This document shows positions 1 to 8,017 of a stretch of DNA of 37,430 nucleotides, piece by piece; positions within the stretch are counted from its first letter, which is position 1, and the number at the start of each line of letters is the position of its first letter. A program made the translations under genes and the position numbers. Below the pieces are notes generated by a model. That model saw only the letters and a list, made by a program, of their open reading frames with translations, was not told the DNA's origin and ran no database searches. Origin of the DNA: an uncultured Verrucomicrobiota bacterium (lineage in GTDB: Bacteria > Verrucomicrobiota > Verrucomicrobiia > Verrucomicrobiales > Verrucomicrobiaceae). The stretch covers positions 1 to 37,430 of the forward strand of contig CAILZI010000147.1 in the NCBI GenBank assembly GCA_903838675.1, written 5' to 3'.

Positions 1-442
1 ACACATCCGGTGTGGCGGTGACGAAGATGCCGCCTTTCCAGCAGGCGGCGCCGGTGGGCCAGGAGAGGCCTTCGGCGAAGACGGTGGCTTTGTCGAAGAC
101 GCCATCACCATCGGTGTCGGTGAGGAGGCGGACTTTGCCGATGGATTGATCGGTGGGATTTTCCTGCGCGTGCTTGTGGTGCTCCTTGTCGGTGTAAGGG
201 TAGTCGTTCATCTCGCACACGTAGGCGCGGCCATCTTCATCGTAGGTGATGGCGACGGGATCGGTGACGAGCGGCTCGGCGGCGATGAGCTGCATCTGGA
301 AGCCGTCGAGGACGTGGAAGGTCTTCGGGGCGTTTTGCGGCTCGGTGGGCGGCGTGGTGGGGAATTTTAATGCATCCGCAGCCCAGCTGATGAATGGAGC
401 GCACGATGTGAGAGCCAGCAGCGCGATCAGTCTTCTTTGCAT
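1..442 (-). CDS. PVC-type membrane-bound dehydrogenase (TIGR02604-like), 5' part only
   Basis: Only the first 147 residues or so are in the window; the gene runs off the left edge. The product opens with a signal peptide (MQRRLIALLALTSCAPF, cut near SWAADA). Next comes FHVLDGFQMQLIAAEPLV-TDPVAI-YDEDGRAYVCEMNDYP, then KVRLLTDTDGDGVFDKATVFAEGL-WPTGA. This is the opening of the beta-propeller found in the large secreted 'putative membrane-bound dehydrogenase' proteins of Planctomycetes and Verrucomicrobia. Those usually continue with HEAT repeats and a c-type cytochrome domain, which cannot be checked here. They are thought to be PQQ/glucose-dehydrogenase-like periplasmic oxidoreductases, but substrates are unknown. 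The ATG at 442 is chosen because it gives the signal peptide; a longer ORF in another frame over the same stretch is a shadow. Confidence 0.8.
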   Translation of the reverse strand, partial: MQRRLIALLALTSCAPFISWAADALKFPTTPPTEPQNAPKTFHVLDGFQMQLIAAEPLVTDPVAITYDEDGRAYVCEMNDYPYTDKEHHKHAQENPTDQSIGKVRLLTDTDGDGVFDKATVFAEGLSWPTGAACWKGGIFVTATPDV

Positions 443-508
443 GCAGAAATGACGGCACCAATGTCCGCTTTCTTGCCTGCCCTTCCCGCCGCGAAGGCAG
501 AAGAATAT

Positions 509-1192
509 TTATTCAGCAGCGCCGGAGCTGTCCATGACGCACTGCACCCAGGTGAAAACCGGGGTCTTGGGGGAATAGAGATGCTGCAGCTGGGCGAAGC
601 TCTTGTTACCTGGAAGGCTGTAGGGGCCGGTCTCGCTCATGGTCTCGTTTTCGCCATGGCAATGCTGGAGGCCAAGCACGTGGCCGATTTCATGGGGGAG
701 CCATTTGGTGATGGGATCGCCGATGAGGGCCACCGACCGGGTGCTCCACCATTCGGAGGGGTCGAGATAGATGTGGCCGCGATCGCGGCTCCAAGGGAAG
801 GAGGCATGGCCCATGCTGCCGAGCTGGCCGTCCCAAGATCTGCCGGGAGGAGTGCCGAAGCTGATGGTGATGTCTGCGGTCTGCCCGGCCTGGGCCTGGG
901 CAAAGGTGAAGACACCGGCGGCTTCCCAGCTTTTGAAGCTATCGTCAATCTCGCGTTTGAGTTCTTCGGCAGACAGGCGATCCGGCAAGGAGGTGGTGGT
1001 ATCGAGCTGCCAGATGAGGTGCCGTTTGTTCCAGAGCTGGGGCTTGGTGTAGCTGACGGACCTGCCGGTGCCGAGAGGGGTGGAAGACGAGCTGATCGCA
1101 TTCTTCTGCCAAGCGACCTCATGGTAGGCGCAGTTGCTGATCAGGCAGGCGGTCCATAAGCAAAGGCTTAGACTGAATGCATTTATCTTCAT
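509..1192 (-). CDS. Matrixin-family (M10A) zinc metalloprotease, predicted lipoprotein
   Basis: The 227-aa product has a hydrophobic signal ending in LISNC (Cys21), a slightly imperfect lipobox, so a lipid-anchored exported protein is likely. The C-terminal half is a metzincin catalytic domain. GHIYLDPSEWW (139-149) is the strand before the active site. HEIGHVLGLQHCHGENETM (167-185) gives HExxHxxGxxH with zinc ligands His167, His171 and His177, catalytic Glu168, and Met185 as the Met-turn. No pro-domain cysteine switch is visible, as expected for bacterial matrixins. An upstream GTG at 1225 is also open, but the ATG at 1192 gives a clean signal peptide. The gene is divergent from dapL, and substrates cannot be inferred. 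A hairpin without a U-tract (477-500) lies just past the stop. Confidence 0.82.
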   Translation of the reverse strand: MKINAFSLSLCLWTACLISNCAYHEVAWQKNAISSSSTPLGTGRSVSYTKPQLWNKRHLIWQLDTTTSLPDRLSAEELKREIDDSFKSWEAAGVFTFAQAQAGQTADITISFGTPPGRSWDGQLGSMGHASFPWSRDRGHIYLDPSEWWSTRSVALIGDPITKWLPHEIGHVLGLQHCHGENETMSETGPYSLPGNKSFAQLQHLYSPKTPVFTWVQCVMDSSGAAE

Positions 1193-1343
1193 AGAAAGGC
1201 GGGATTCGACAATTATGAATCTCACCCTTGATATGATTTCTCATATGTAAGAATTGTAAATGATTATTCAGGCCTGTGTCACAGATTCGACGGCCTTGCA
1301 TCCCCGCCCCGACTCGCCACACTGCCCGCCCCTTTCCCCTGCC
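1193..1343. promoter_or_regulatory. AT-rich divergent intergenic region between the matrixin gene and dapL
   Basis: This 151-bp spacer between divergent genes must hold both promoters. Its middle (about 1210-1275) is clearly more AT-rich than its surroundings. A 6-bp inverted repeat, atatga-tttc-tcatat, spans 1231-1246 and could be an operator. TTGATA at 1229-1234 resembles a -35 box on the plus strand, but no convincing -10 lies at the right spacing. Exact promoter positions are not supported. Confidence 0.35.
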
Positions 1344-2576
1344 ATGGCCTACATCAACGAAAACTACAACAAGCTCAAAGCCGGTTACCTCTTCCCTGAA
1401 ATCGCCCGTCGCGTGAAGGTGTTCACCGAGGCCAACACGGAAGCCGCCAAGCGCCTGATCCGTTGCGGGATTGGTGATGTGACCGAAGCGCTACCAGAGG
1501 CCGTGCGCACGGCGATGCACAAGGCTGTGGATGAAATGGGCGACCGGGCCACCTTCCGTGGCTACGGCCCGGAGCAGGGCTATGAGTTCCTGCGCAACGC
1601 CATCGCCGAGCACGACTTCAAAGCGCGCGGCATCCAGGTGGAAGCGGATGAGATTTTCATCTCCGACGGTAGCAAGTGCGACACCGGTAACATCTTGGAC
1701 ATCTTCGGTGCGGGGAACAAGATCGCCATCACCGATCCGGTGTACCCTGTGTATGTGGACACCAACGTCATGGCTGGCAACACGGGCGATGCCGACGAAA
1801 GCGGCGCCTACGCGGGCCTGCACTACCTCAAATGCACGCCTGCCAACGGCTTCGTGCCGGAGATCCCGAATGAGCCGGTGGATCTGGCCTACCTGTGCTA
1901 CCCGAACAATCCGACGGGGGCTGTGGCCACGCGTGCGCAGCTGGAAGCCTGGGTGAAATACGCCCTGGCGAACGGCACGACGATTTTGTACGACGCGGCG
2001 TACGAGGCCTTCATCCGCGACCCAGAGCTGCCGCGCTCGATCTATGAAATCGAAGGTGCGCGTGACTGCGCCATCGAGTTCCGCAGCTTCTCCAAGAACG
2101 GCGGCTTCACCGGCGTGCGCTGCGGCATCGTCATCATTCCAAAGGGCCTCATGGGCAAGACCCAGGCCGGAGGCAAACAGGCGATCCATCCGCTGTGGAG
2201 CCGCCGCCACAGCACGAAGTTCAACGGCGCCTGCTACATCGTCCAACGCGGTGCGGAGGCGATCTACTCAGCCGAAGGCAAGGAGCAGGTCAAAGCGCTC
2301 ATCGAGCACTACATGGGCAATGCCGCGCTGCTGGTCGAGGCCTGCAAAAAGGCGGGTCTGCAGGTTTTCGGTGGCGTCAACGCCCCCTACGTTTGGGTGG
2401 GATGCCCAAGTGGCGTGACGAGCTGGCAGATGTTCGACAAGATGCTCAATGAGGCGAACGTGGTGATCACCCCTGGCAGCGGCTTCGGCAGCGCTGGTGA
2501 GGGCTACTTCCGCATCAGCGCGTTTAACAGCCGCGCGAATGTGGAAGAAGTGTGCCGGCGGATTGCGAAGCTGTAA
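1344..2576 (+). CDS. dapL: LL-diaminopimelate aminotransferase
   Basis: This PLP-dependent fold-type I aminotransferase converts L-tetrahydrodipicolinate directly to LL-diaminopimelate with glutamate as amino donor. It bypasses the DapC/D/E steps of lysine and peptidoglycan-precursor synthesis, the route typical of plants, Chlamydiae and Verrucomicrobia. The 410-aa length matches the family. Visible motifs are [11 protein letters not shown] (106-116), [10 protein letters not shown] (185-194, substrate-binding Asn188), [11 protein letters not shown] (214-224, Asp217 and Tyr220 facing PLP) and [14 protein letters not shown] with Schiff-base Lys251. The N-terminus [22 protein letters not shown] is typical of DapL, so the ATG at 1344 is chosen over an open upstream extension from 1260. 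The gene appears monocistronic; no Shine-Dalgarno sequence precedes it. Confidence 0.97.
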   Translation: MAYINENYNKLKAGYLFPEIARRVKVFTEANTEAAKRLIRCGIGDVTEALPEAVRTAMHKAVDEMGDRATFRGYGPEQGYEFLRNAIAEHDFKARGIQVEADEIFISDGSKCDTGNILDIFGAGNKIAITDPVYPVYVDTNVMAGNTGDADESGAYAGLHYLKCTPANGFVPEIPNEPVDLAYLCYPNNPTGAVATRAQLEAWVKYALANGTTILYDAAYEAFIRDPELPRSIYEIEGARDCAIEFRSFSKNGGFTGVRCGIVIIPKGLMGKTQAGGKQAIHPLWSRRHSTKFNGACYIVQRGAEAIYSAEGKEQVKALIEHYMGNAALLVEACKKAGLQVFGGVNAPYVWVGCPSGVTSWQMFDKMLNEANVVITPGSGFGSAGEGYFRISAFNSRANVEEVCRRIAKL

Positions 2577-2596
2577 TCTGCAGCATGCGAAAGGAT

Positions 2597-2617
2597 GAGG
2601 GATCAGGAGTATCCCTC
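2597..2617. terminator. Weak hairpin between convergent dapL and dgt-like genes
   Basis: A 7-bp inverted repeat, gagggat-caggagt-atccctc, lies in the 58-bp space between two convergent stop codons. There is no U-tract on either strand, so it is at best a weak or Rho-assisted terminator. Confidence 0.3.
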
Positions 2618-2634
2618 TCCCAAGCTCGTCTTGA

Positions 2635-3906
2635 TCAAACAAAATCCGTGATCGAGCCGAAGTCGGCGTCGAAGAGGCGGCGGTAGGTGCGGAAGGCGAA
2701 GTGGTCGGTCATGTTCGCGATCCAGTCGCAGACGAGGCGGGCACGGGCCGGGGCATCGGCTGCGACTTGAATGTCCTTTTCAATGGCGGCAGGCATCAGA
2801 TGCAGGCCCTTCGGCTGGACGGTGTCGATGTAGCGTTCACGAAGCACGCCAAAGACGCGGGTGAGGATGAAGTCGGCCTTGTGATCAAGCTGCTGGAGCT
2901 GGGGGCTGAGGAAGACGAGTTCAAGGGCGATCTTTTTGTGGAGATCTGCCCGGCGGCGCTGCACGGGATCGATTTCCAGGGCAAACTGATGTCTGCGTGA
3001 GCTCTGGCTGAGGAAATTGGCGGCGGGGACCAGCCTGGTGGCGCGGATGCAATCACCGATGAGGCGGTTGAGGCGGCCTTCGACGCGGTTTTCACGCACG
3101 GCTTTGCACAAGAAGGCCACATCGGCCAAGTCGGCTTCCGAGAGATCCTGGTCCTCCGCCCAGCGCTCGAGCCGCTGCACGTTGATGAATCCGGCGTGGA
3201 TGCCGTCGGCAATGTCATTGAGGGAATAGGCGGTGTCATCCGCCCAGTCCATGATCTGGCATTCGATGCTGCGGAAGCCGTTGCGAACCTTGCCTGGAGT
3301 GAGTTCCAAGGGAAAGGCCTGGCCGCCGAGGGTGAAGTCGAGCCAGCGTTCCTGCTCATCGTAGAGGTAGTGGTTTTTTGCCTGCGGCGTCTCGGTGTGC
3401 AGGGTTTTGTATTTTAGCACGCCATCGAGCAGTGCACGGGTGGGATCCATGCCGCTGCGGCCTTCGCTGAAGAGGGTCTGGGTCAGGATGCGAAGGGTCT
3501 GAGCATTGCCCTCGAAGCCGCCGTAAGGGGCCATGAGGTGGTGCAAGGTGCGCTCTCCGGCATGACCGAAGGGAGGGTGGCCGAGATCATGGCTGAGGCA
3601 GGCGCTTTCAACGAGATCGGAGTCGATGAAGCATTCATCGTCCAGGAACTGGCTCTGCTGCGTGAGCCAGCCGGTGATGCTGCGGCCAATCTGCGCCACC
3701 TCAATGCTGTGTGTCAGGCGCGTGCGGTAGAAATCATATTCGCCGGACAGGAACACCTGCGTCTTGTTTTGCAGGCGACGGAAGGCGCTGCTGTGGATGA
3801 TGCGGTCGCGATCAATCTGGAAGGGGCTCCGATACTCACCGGGATACGCTGTGCGTGAGTCGAGCGTTTCGAAATCGAAGGAAGAGTAAAAGCGGTTCGC
3901 GGGCAT
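2635..3906 (-). CDS. dgt: dGTPase-like deoxynucleoside triphosphate triphosphohydrolase (HD domain)
   Basis: The family hydrolyses dNTPs (dGTP preferred in E. coli Dgt) to the nucleoside plus tripolyphosphate, helping balance the dNTP pool. The 423-aa product has the N-terminal RDRIIHSSAFRRLQNKTQVF signature of the family. The HD metal site is formed by RTRLTHSIEV (His66), CLSHDLGHPPFGHAGE (His106-Asp107) and DWADDTAYSLND (Asp224 or Asp225). The length suits the short, type 2-like Dgt group rather than the 505-aa E. coli enzyme. It is the last gene of a minus-strand series and converges on dapL. Substrate preference cannot be read from the sequence; family assignment is firm. Confidence 0.93.
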   Translation of the reverse strand: MPANRFYSSFDFETLDSRTAYPGEYRSPFQIDRDRIIHSSAFRRLQNKTQVFLSGEYDFYRTRLTHSIEVAQIGRSITGWLTQQSQFLDDECFIDSDLVESACLSHDLGHPPFGHAGERTLHHLMAPYGGFEGNAQTLRILTQTLFSEGRSGMDPTRALLDGVLKYKTLHTETPQAKNHYLYDEQERWLDFTLGGQAFPLELTPGKVRNGFRSIECQIMDWADDTAYSLNDIADGIHAGFINVQRLERWAEDQDLSEADLADVAFLCKAVRENRVEGRLNRLIGDCIRATRLVPAANFLSQSSRRHQFALEIDPVQRRRADLHKKIALELVFLSPQLQQLDHKADFILTRVFGVLRERYIDTVQPKGLHLMPAAIEKDIQVAADAPARARLVCDWIANMTDHFAFRTYRRLFDADFGSITDFV

Positions 3907-3959
3907 GCGGTGGGTACCACGATGCTAGCAGGTCGTGGCGGGCGGGCAAGGCCGCTGCT

Positions 3960-4154
3960 TCAGCGCTCCCTGCGGAAAGCAAACTGCTCGGGAGGCACCT
4001 GGTTCTCGTCGTCTGAATCTCTTTGCCGACGTTTGCCCTCGACGAAGGCGGGCTTGAAGGGCAGATGCTGCGCCTTTTTGATCTCGTCATCGGTCACGCC
4101 TTTCGCCCGCAGGCGGCTGCGTTCATAGATTCGATATTTTTGGATCTCTAACAT
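3960..4154 (-). CDS. Small charged hypothetical protein (64 aa)
   Basis: A short ORF lies in the same-direction gap between the CoA-binding protein (39 bp upstream) and the dGTPase-like gene (53 bp downstream). The product is very hydrophilic: it starts MLEIQKYRIYERSRLRAKGV, has an acidic/basic helix TDDEIKKAQHLPF, and ends in a disordered Arg/Asp/Glu-rich tail. It has no signal peptide, no membrane segment and no cysteines. I do not recognise a family. Support comes from its position, its strand and the lack of another ORF covering the space. It could be spurious. Confidence 0.45.
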   Translation of the reverse strand: MLEIQKYRIYERSRLRAKGVTDDEIKKAQHLPFKPAFVEGKRRQRDSDDENQVPPEQFAFRRER

Positions 4155-4193
4155 GGAGGTTGATGACTGAGACTCCCAGGTGAGGAGCCGTGT

Positions 4194-4562
4194 TCAAAAC
4201 TGCCCCGTATTCAGCAGCACCAAGGTGCAGGCTTCCTCGCAGGCGATTCCGGCTTTTTGCAAAGCTTCTTCCAGTGACGCATTTTCCGCGCCAGGATTAA
4301 AGATTATCCTAGTAGGCTTCAGAGCAATCAGCTTGGCCTGCAACCCTGATGATATAGACGAGCCGACATACATCGTCACAGTGTCCACCGGGCCTGAGAT
4401 CCTAGCTAGATCAGCCACCACGGGGATTCCCTCGATCTCCGCCAGTTTGGGATGAACAGGCACGACTTCATGCCCATGCTGCCGCAGCAGGAGCAAAGCG
4501 CGATGGCTGTAGCGCTCGGGATTGTTGCTGGCGCCGATGATGACGACTCTTTCCTGACTCAT
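4194..4562 (-). CDS. CoA-binding domain protein (YccU-like)
   Basis: This 122-aa protein is a single Rossmann-like CoA-binding domain (CoA_binding_2 family), related to E. coli YccU and to the N-terminal domain of succinyl-CoA synthetase alpha and acyl-CoA synthetases. Motifs are VVIIGASNNPERYSHRALLLL (residues 6-26), VVPVHPKLAEIEGIPV, DTVTMYVG and IIFNPGAENASLEE. It lacks the phosphohistidine and ATP-grasp parts of a ligase, so it probably binds or senses an acyl-CoA rather than making one. Its start codon overlaps the stop of the upstream pore-like membrane gene by 4 bp, suggesting coupled translation. The cellular role of this family is not established. Confidence 0.88.
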   Translation of the reverse strand: MSQERVVIIGASNNPERYSHRALLLLRQHGHEVVPVHPKLAEIEGIPVVADLARISGPVDTVTMYVGSSISSGLQAKLIALKPTRIIFNPGAENASLEEALQKAGIACEEACTLVLLNTGQF

Positions 4563-4912
4563 GGTTTTTGCTCCTCTTCATCCAGGTGAAACAGATGCAG
4601 GGCACGATGCGCAGCAGGCGCGAGCACGATGCCCATGACCGAAATGAACACGAGCCCGCTGAAGAGAGCATAGAATGAAGCGAAGACTTTGGAGGCATCT
4701 GATGGCAGGTCACCCATCGGTCCCATGCCGCCCAGGATCATCGAGGCGTTGAGCAGGCTGTCGATCCAGCTGAATCTGGCAATGTAATGATAGCCCAGGA
4801 TGCCGATGCCGAGCGCCACACCGATCACGATAAACGCTATGGTGGCAAACTTGATCAACCGCCTGGCAAAAACCAAGTGCGAGGCAAGAGGGTCGGTGCG
4901 TGTTTCAAACAT
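4559..4912 (-). CDS. Small membrane protein with two helices flanking a pore-loop-like segment
   Basis: The 117-aa product has a short cytoplasmic N-terminus, TM1 at about 20-42, an amphipathic re-entrant-like stretch FSWIDSLLNASMILGGMGP (48-65), TM2 at about 76-99 and an acidic tail (HLDEEEQKP). This TM-pore-TM plan resembles the two-TM pore domain of K+ channels (Ion_trans_2). However, the filter position reads GMGPMGD (62-68) instead of TVGYGD, so ion selectivity cannot be assumed. Similar small proteins occur in Bacteroidetes and Verrucomicrobia, usually annotated as hypothetical or potassium-channel family (from memory). It follows the PSCyt-WD40 gene by 6 bp and overlaps the CoA-binding gene by 4 bp, so the three are probably co-transcribed. 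Confidence 0.75.
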   Translation of the reverse strand: MFETRTDPLASHLVFARRLIKFATIAFIVIGVALGIGILGYHYIARFSWIDSLLNASMILGGMGPMGDLPSDASKVFASFYALFSGLVFISVMGIVLAPAAHRALHLFHLDEEEQKP

Positions 4913-4918
4913 GGTGCA

Positions 4919-6247
4919 CTACCATCCCGGCGAAGCTACGAATTGCAAGACTGGCTCTGCCTTTCCGAGTTCGTTGATGCGCACCCTGCCATCGTGACAG
5001 CCGGTGATGATGCGCGCGGTATTGTCGATGCGTTGGAGCAGAAGCACATTCACACGGTCGTCATAGCGGGTGATTTTGTCCTTCGTCTTACGGGCCTTCG
5101 CGTCCATGGAGACCACAGCACCGCTGCCCATGGCGGCCATGGGTGTACCGGCATCCAAAAAGCTGAGCGCCAGCATTTCGGTGCGTCCGCCCGGCCTTAA
5201 ACTTCCATCTTTCGTTGCATCGCCATTGCGATCCCAGCGGCGGATATTGCCCTCGACATCGCCGCTGAGGGTTTCCTTGCTGTCTGGAGTGGAGGCCACG
5301 CTGAGCACGGTGCAATCGTGGCCGGTGAAGGTGGCTTCGATTTCCCCTTTTGCAGCGTCAATGCGCTTGGCGGTACGATCACGGCTGGCGGTGGCGATGT
5401 GCTGGCTGTCTGGGGAGAATGCCATGCCCATGATCCAGTCTGCGTGGGGCTCAATCTGCCATTTCAGTTTGCCGGATGGAAGCTCAAAACAGCGCACTTG
5501 ATTGTCCGCGCCGCCACAGGCCAGCAGTTTGCCATCGGGACTGGCCACCATGGCGAGCACGCAGTCACGCGCGCTCACCAGACGCCTGCGTTCCTTTGGC
5601 TGCAAGGGATTCACCCACCACACTTCGCCTGAGCGCCCGGGAACGCCGCCAGCGACGGCGAGTTGATTTTCGGTGACCCAGGCCAACGCGAGAATGCGTT
5701 CGGGCATGCCGTCGATGCGCGCCTGTAGTTTCCCTGTCGATGTTTCCCACAGGGTTGTTTCAAAATAGCCGCTGCAGGCCAGCGTGCTGCCGGCGGGATT
5801 CAGGGCCAGGGCGGTGACTGGCAGCGGACGTGGGTACTTTTCTGGTGCGCGGGCTTTTTCCTGTTCGGAGACGATGGCGCGGAGGGCCGCCTTTTTGTCA
5901 GCGACGTCCAGTTTGGCACCGTCAGCGATCCATTCACGAATCAGCTGCATGTCCTTTTCAGGCAGGGCATCGGCCTTCTTGGGCATGCGGTCATCTCCCT
6001 CATGGGTGGCGATGAGGCGGTAGAGCTCGCTTGCGTCGGGCTTGCCCGCCACCAGCGGGGCAGTCTCGCTGTCGCCCGCCTTGAACATCAGTTCGATGGT
6101 GTCCAGGCGATAGCTGCCCTTCGCTTTGCCTGAGCGATGACACTCCACGCACTGATCGATCAAAATCGGCGCGATCTGCCTGGAGAATGAAATCTCGGCA
6201 GCGGAGGCGATGGCTGTCAGGGAAAGAAAAAGCAGCGTGCGAAGCAT
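4919..6247 (-). CDS. Secreted planctomycete-type cytochrome c (PSCyt1) domain with WD40 beta-propeller
   Basis: The 442-aa protein begins with a signal peptide (MLRTLLFLSLTAIASAAE). The PSCyt1-type c-heme domain follows: FSRQIAPILIDQCVECHRSG carries CxxCH with Cys33, Cys36 and His37, and DDRMPKK (Met88) is the likely sixth ligand. From about residue 150 to the end there are WD40-like repeats (for example LACGGADNQVRCFELPSGKL, HIATASRDRTAKRID and SGDVEGNIRRWDRNG) forming a propeller. PVC bacteria carry many such proteins; they are thought to act in periplasmic electron transfer or as scaffolds, with no proven reaction. The ATG at 6247 is preferred over an extension from 6379 because it gives the signal peptide. 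The gene heads the minus-strand series down to dgt and is divergent from the creatininase gene. Confidence 0.88.
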   Translation of the reverse strand: MLRTLLFLSLTAIASAAEISFSRQIAPILIDQCVECHRSGKAKGSYRLDTIELMFKAGDSETAPLVAGKPDASELYRLIATHEGDDRMPKKADALPEKDMQLIREWIADGAKLDVADKKAALRAIVSEQEKARAPEKYPRPLPVTALALNPAGSTLACSGYFETTLWETSTGKLQARIDGMPERILALAWVTENQLAVAGGVPGRSGEVWWVNPLQPKERRRLVSARDCVLAMVASPDGKLLACGGADNQVRCFELPSGKLKWQIEPHADWIMGMAFSPDSQHIATASRDRTAKRIDAAKGEIEATFTGHDCTVLSVASTPDSKETLSGDVEGNIRRWDRNGDATKDGSLRPGGRTEMLALSFLDAGTPMAAMGSGAVVSMDAKARKTKDKITRYDDRVNVLLLQRIDNTARIITGCHDGRVRINELGKAEPVLQFVASPGW

Positions 6248-6323
6248 GGGGCGTAGAGAAACGTCCTTTGTGGCCGAGTTTGTCGGACGTTGCATCCATC
6301 GTTTGCCTCTTTTACATGCGGCC

Positions 6324-7100
6324 ATGAGCCCGAGACCCTGGATCATTGCCGAAACCAACTGGAAAAACGTCAAAGCCACGCGCTACGAAGCCGCCGTGCT
6401 GCCGTGGGGAGCCACGGAGGCGCACAACTGGCACCTGCCGTACGCCACGGATTCGCTGCAAAACGACGCGATCGCCGCCGAGGCGGGCCGCATTGCGTGG
6501 GAGTCGGGAGCGAAGGTGGCCATTCTGCCGAACATGCCTTTCGGCGTGCAGACGGGACAGCTCGACGTGCCATTCTGCATCAACATGAGTCCGACCACGC
6601 AGATGATGGTGCTCGAAGACGTGATCAGCAGTCTCGAAGGCGTGGGTGTGATGAAGTTCGTCATCCTCAACGGGCATGGTGGCAACGACTTCCGCCAGAT
6701 GCTGCGTGAGCTGCAGGCAAAGCACCCGAAGATGTTTCTCTCCACCGTTTCCTGGTTTAATGCGGTGAAGGGTGACGACATCTTCAACATCGTGGGAGAC
6801 CACGCTGACGAGCGTGAAACCAGCCTCATGCTGCACTTCCATCCTCATCTGGTGCTGCCGAAAGATGAATGGGGTCCTGGCACTGACAACCGGTGGAAGC
6901 TGAAGGCCATCAACGAAAAATGGGCCTGGGCGCAACGTGCCTGGAGCAAGGCCACCAACGACACCGGCTCCGGCGATCCGCAGCACAGCACGGCTGAGAA
7001 GGGCCGACGCTACTTTGAAGCGCTTGGGGCCAAGATCGCGACCTATCTGATCGAACTCGCCGCCGCTGACATCAGCGATCTTTACGAGAAATCGAAATGA
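6324..7100 (+). CDS. Creatininase-family amidohydrolase
   Basis: The 258-aa protein matches the creatininase superfamily (creatinine amidohydrolase, FAPy deformylase ArfB, MftE peptidase), metal-dependent hydrolases of cyclic or linear amides. Metal and active-site motifs are PWGATEAHNWHLPYATD (27-43; Glu32, His34 and a distal Asp), NGHGGN (116-121) and GDHADERETSLM (158-169; His160, Glu163). The family motif usually reads GSxEqHGpHLP; Asn-Trp replacing Gly-Pro may shape substrate choice. The ATG at 6324 is selected because homology begins at PWIIAETNW; an extension to 6210 overlaps the divergent gene. The stop overlaps the start of the DppB-like permease by 4 bp, so the amidase and the transporter are co-expressed. 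A peptide or amide catabolic role is inferred from that. Confidence 0.87.
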   Translation: MSPRPWIIAETNWKNVKATRYEAAVLPWGATEAHNWHLPYATDSLQNDAIAAEAGRIAWESGAKVAILPNMPFGVQTGQLDVPFCINMSPTTQMMVLEDVISSLEGVGVMKFVILNGHGGNDFRQMLRELQAKHPKMFLSTVSWFNAVKGDDIFNIVGDHADERETSLMLHFHPHLVLPKDEWGPGTDNRWKLKAINEKWAWAQRAWSKATNDTGSGDPQHSTAEKGRRYFEALGAKIATYLIELAAADISDLYEKSK

Positions 7101-8017
7101 TCCGCTTCATCGTCAGCCGCATCGTGCAGGGAATCATCGTGATCTTCGCGGTGATCACCATCACGTTTGCGCTGTCGAAGATGGTTCCAGGCGGTGCGGT
7201 GCGGAATGAGCGCAACATTACTGAGGAAGCCCGGAAGGCGCAGGAGGAATACTACGGCCTGAACAAACCGTGGATCGTGCAGCTGGGGCTGCAGTTCAAA
7301 CACTACGCCATGCTTGACCTGCCGGAGTCGTATCACTACAAGGGCCGTGGGGTGGATGAGATCATCGCATCGGGGTTTCCAGTCTCTGCAGCGGTGGGCG
7401 GTGCGGCGCTGCTGATAGCACTGGGCATTGGTGTGCCGCTCGGGGCATTCGCTGCGCTGCGGCCCAATACGTTTGAGGACCGTGCGAGCACTCTGGCGGC
7501 CACTCTCGGCATCTGCACTCCGAGCATGGTGCTAGGGCCGCTTATTGCTCTGCTGTTTGGCCTCAAGCTCCGATGGTTCAATGCGTCGGGCTGGTTTGAT
7601 GCATCGGACTGGGTGCTGCCCGCACTCACGCTGGGCGTGATCTACAGCGCCTACATTGCGCGACTCACGCGCGGCAGCCTGCGGGAAACGCTGGCGCAGG
7701 AATTCATCCGCACGGCTCGGGCGAAAGGGGCAAGTGAGGGAGCGGTGGTCTTTTTGCACGCGATGAAGCTGGCCAGCCTGCCCGTGCTCAATTACCTCGG
7801 CCCAGCCGCTGCGGGTTTGCTCACGGGTTCGTTCATCGTTGAAACGGTGTTCCAACTACCCGGTCTCGGCCAGTTTTTCATCGCCGCAGCCACCAATGGA
7901 GACCACCAGCTGACGATTGCCATTTCCACTTTCTACGCCGCTCTTATCGTCGCCTTCAATCTGCTGGTCGACATTTTGCAGGCCGCGCTCAACCCACGCA
8001 TCCGACTCCAGGCATGA
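7097..8017 (+). CDS. dppB: Peptide/nickel-type ABC transporter permease (DppB/OppB family)
   Basis: This 306-aa inner-membrane permease belongs to the BPD_transp_1 group of di/oligopeptide importers. The N-terminus MIRFIVSRIVQGIIVIFAVI is the first helix, followed by the typical periplasmic stretch with GLNKPWIVQ. The EAA loop that docks the ATPase is EFIRTARAKGASEGAVVFLH (202-221), and the C-terminal VETVFQLPGLGQFF (248-261) is characteristic. It overlaps the creatininase gene (ATGA) and the DppC-like gene (ATGA). No ATP-binding subunit lies nearby. The substrate is probably a peptide, but nickel, glutathione or other solutes use the same family. Confidence 0.93.
   Translation: MIRFIVSRIVQGIIVIFAVITITFALSKMVPGGAVRNERNITEEARKAQEEYYGLNKPWIVQLGLQFKHYAMLDLPESYHYKGRGVDEIIASGFPVSAAVGGAALLIALGIGVPLGAFAALRPNTFEDRASTLAATLGICTPSMVLGPLIALLFGLKLRWFNASGWFDASDWVLPALTLGVIYSAYIARLTRGSLRETLAQEFIRTARAKGASEGAVVFLHAMKLASLPVLNYLGPAAAGLLTGSFIVETVFQLPGLGQFFIAAATNGDHQLTIAISTFYAALIVAFNLLVDILQAALNPRIRLQA

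Noticed and set aside
437..1159. 240-aa open frame on the plus strand opposite the matrixin gene
   Set aside because: Gly/Ala-rich shadow; the opposite strand has the full metzincin zinc site and a signal peptide.
3917..3938. Inverted repeat ccacga/tcgtgg around the palindrome tgctagca upstream of dgt
   Set aside because: Only 6 bp, no U-tract and no consensus operator; likely chance in GC-rich DNA.
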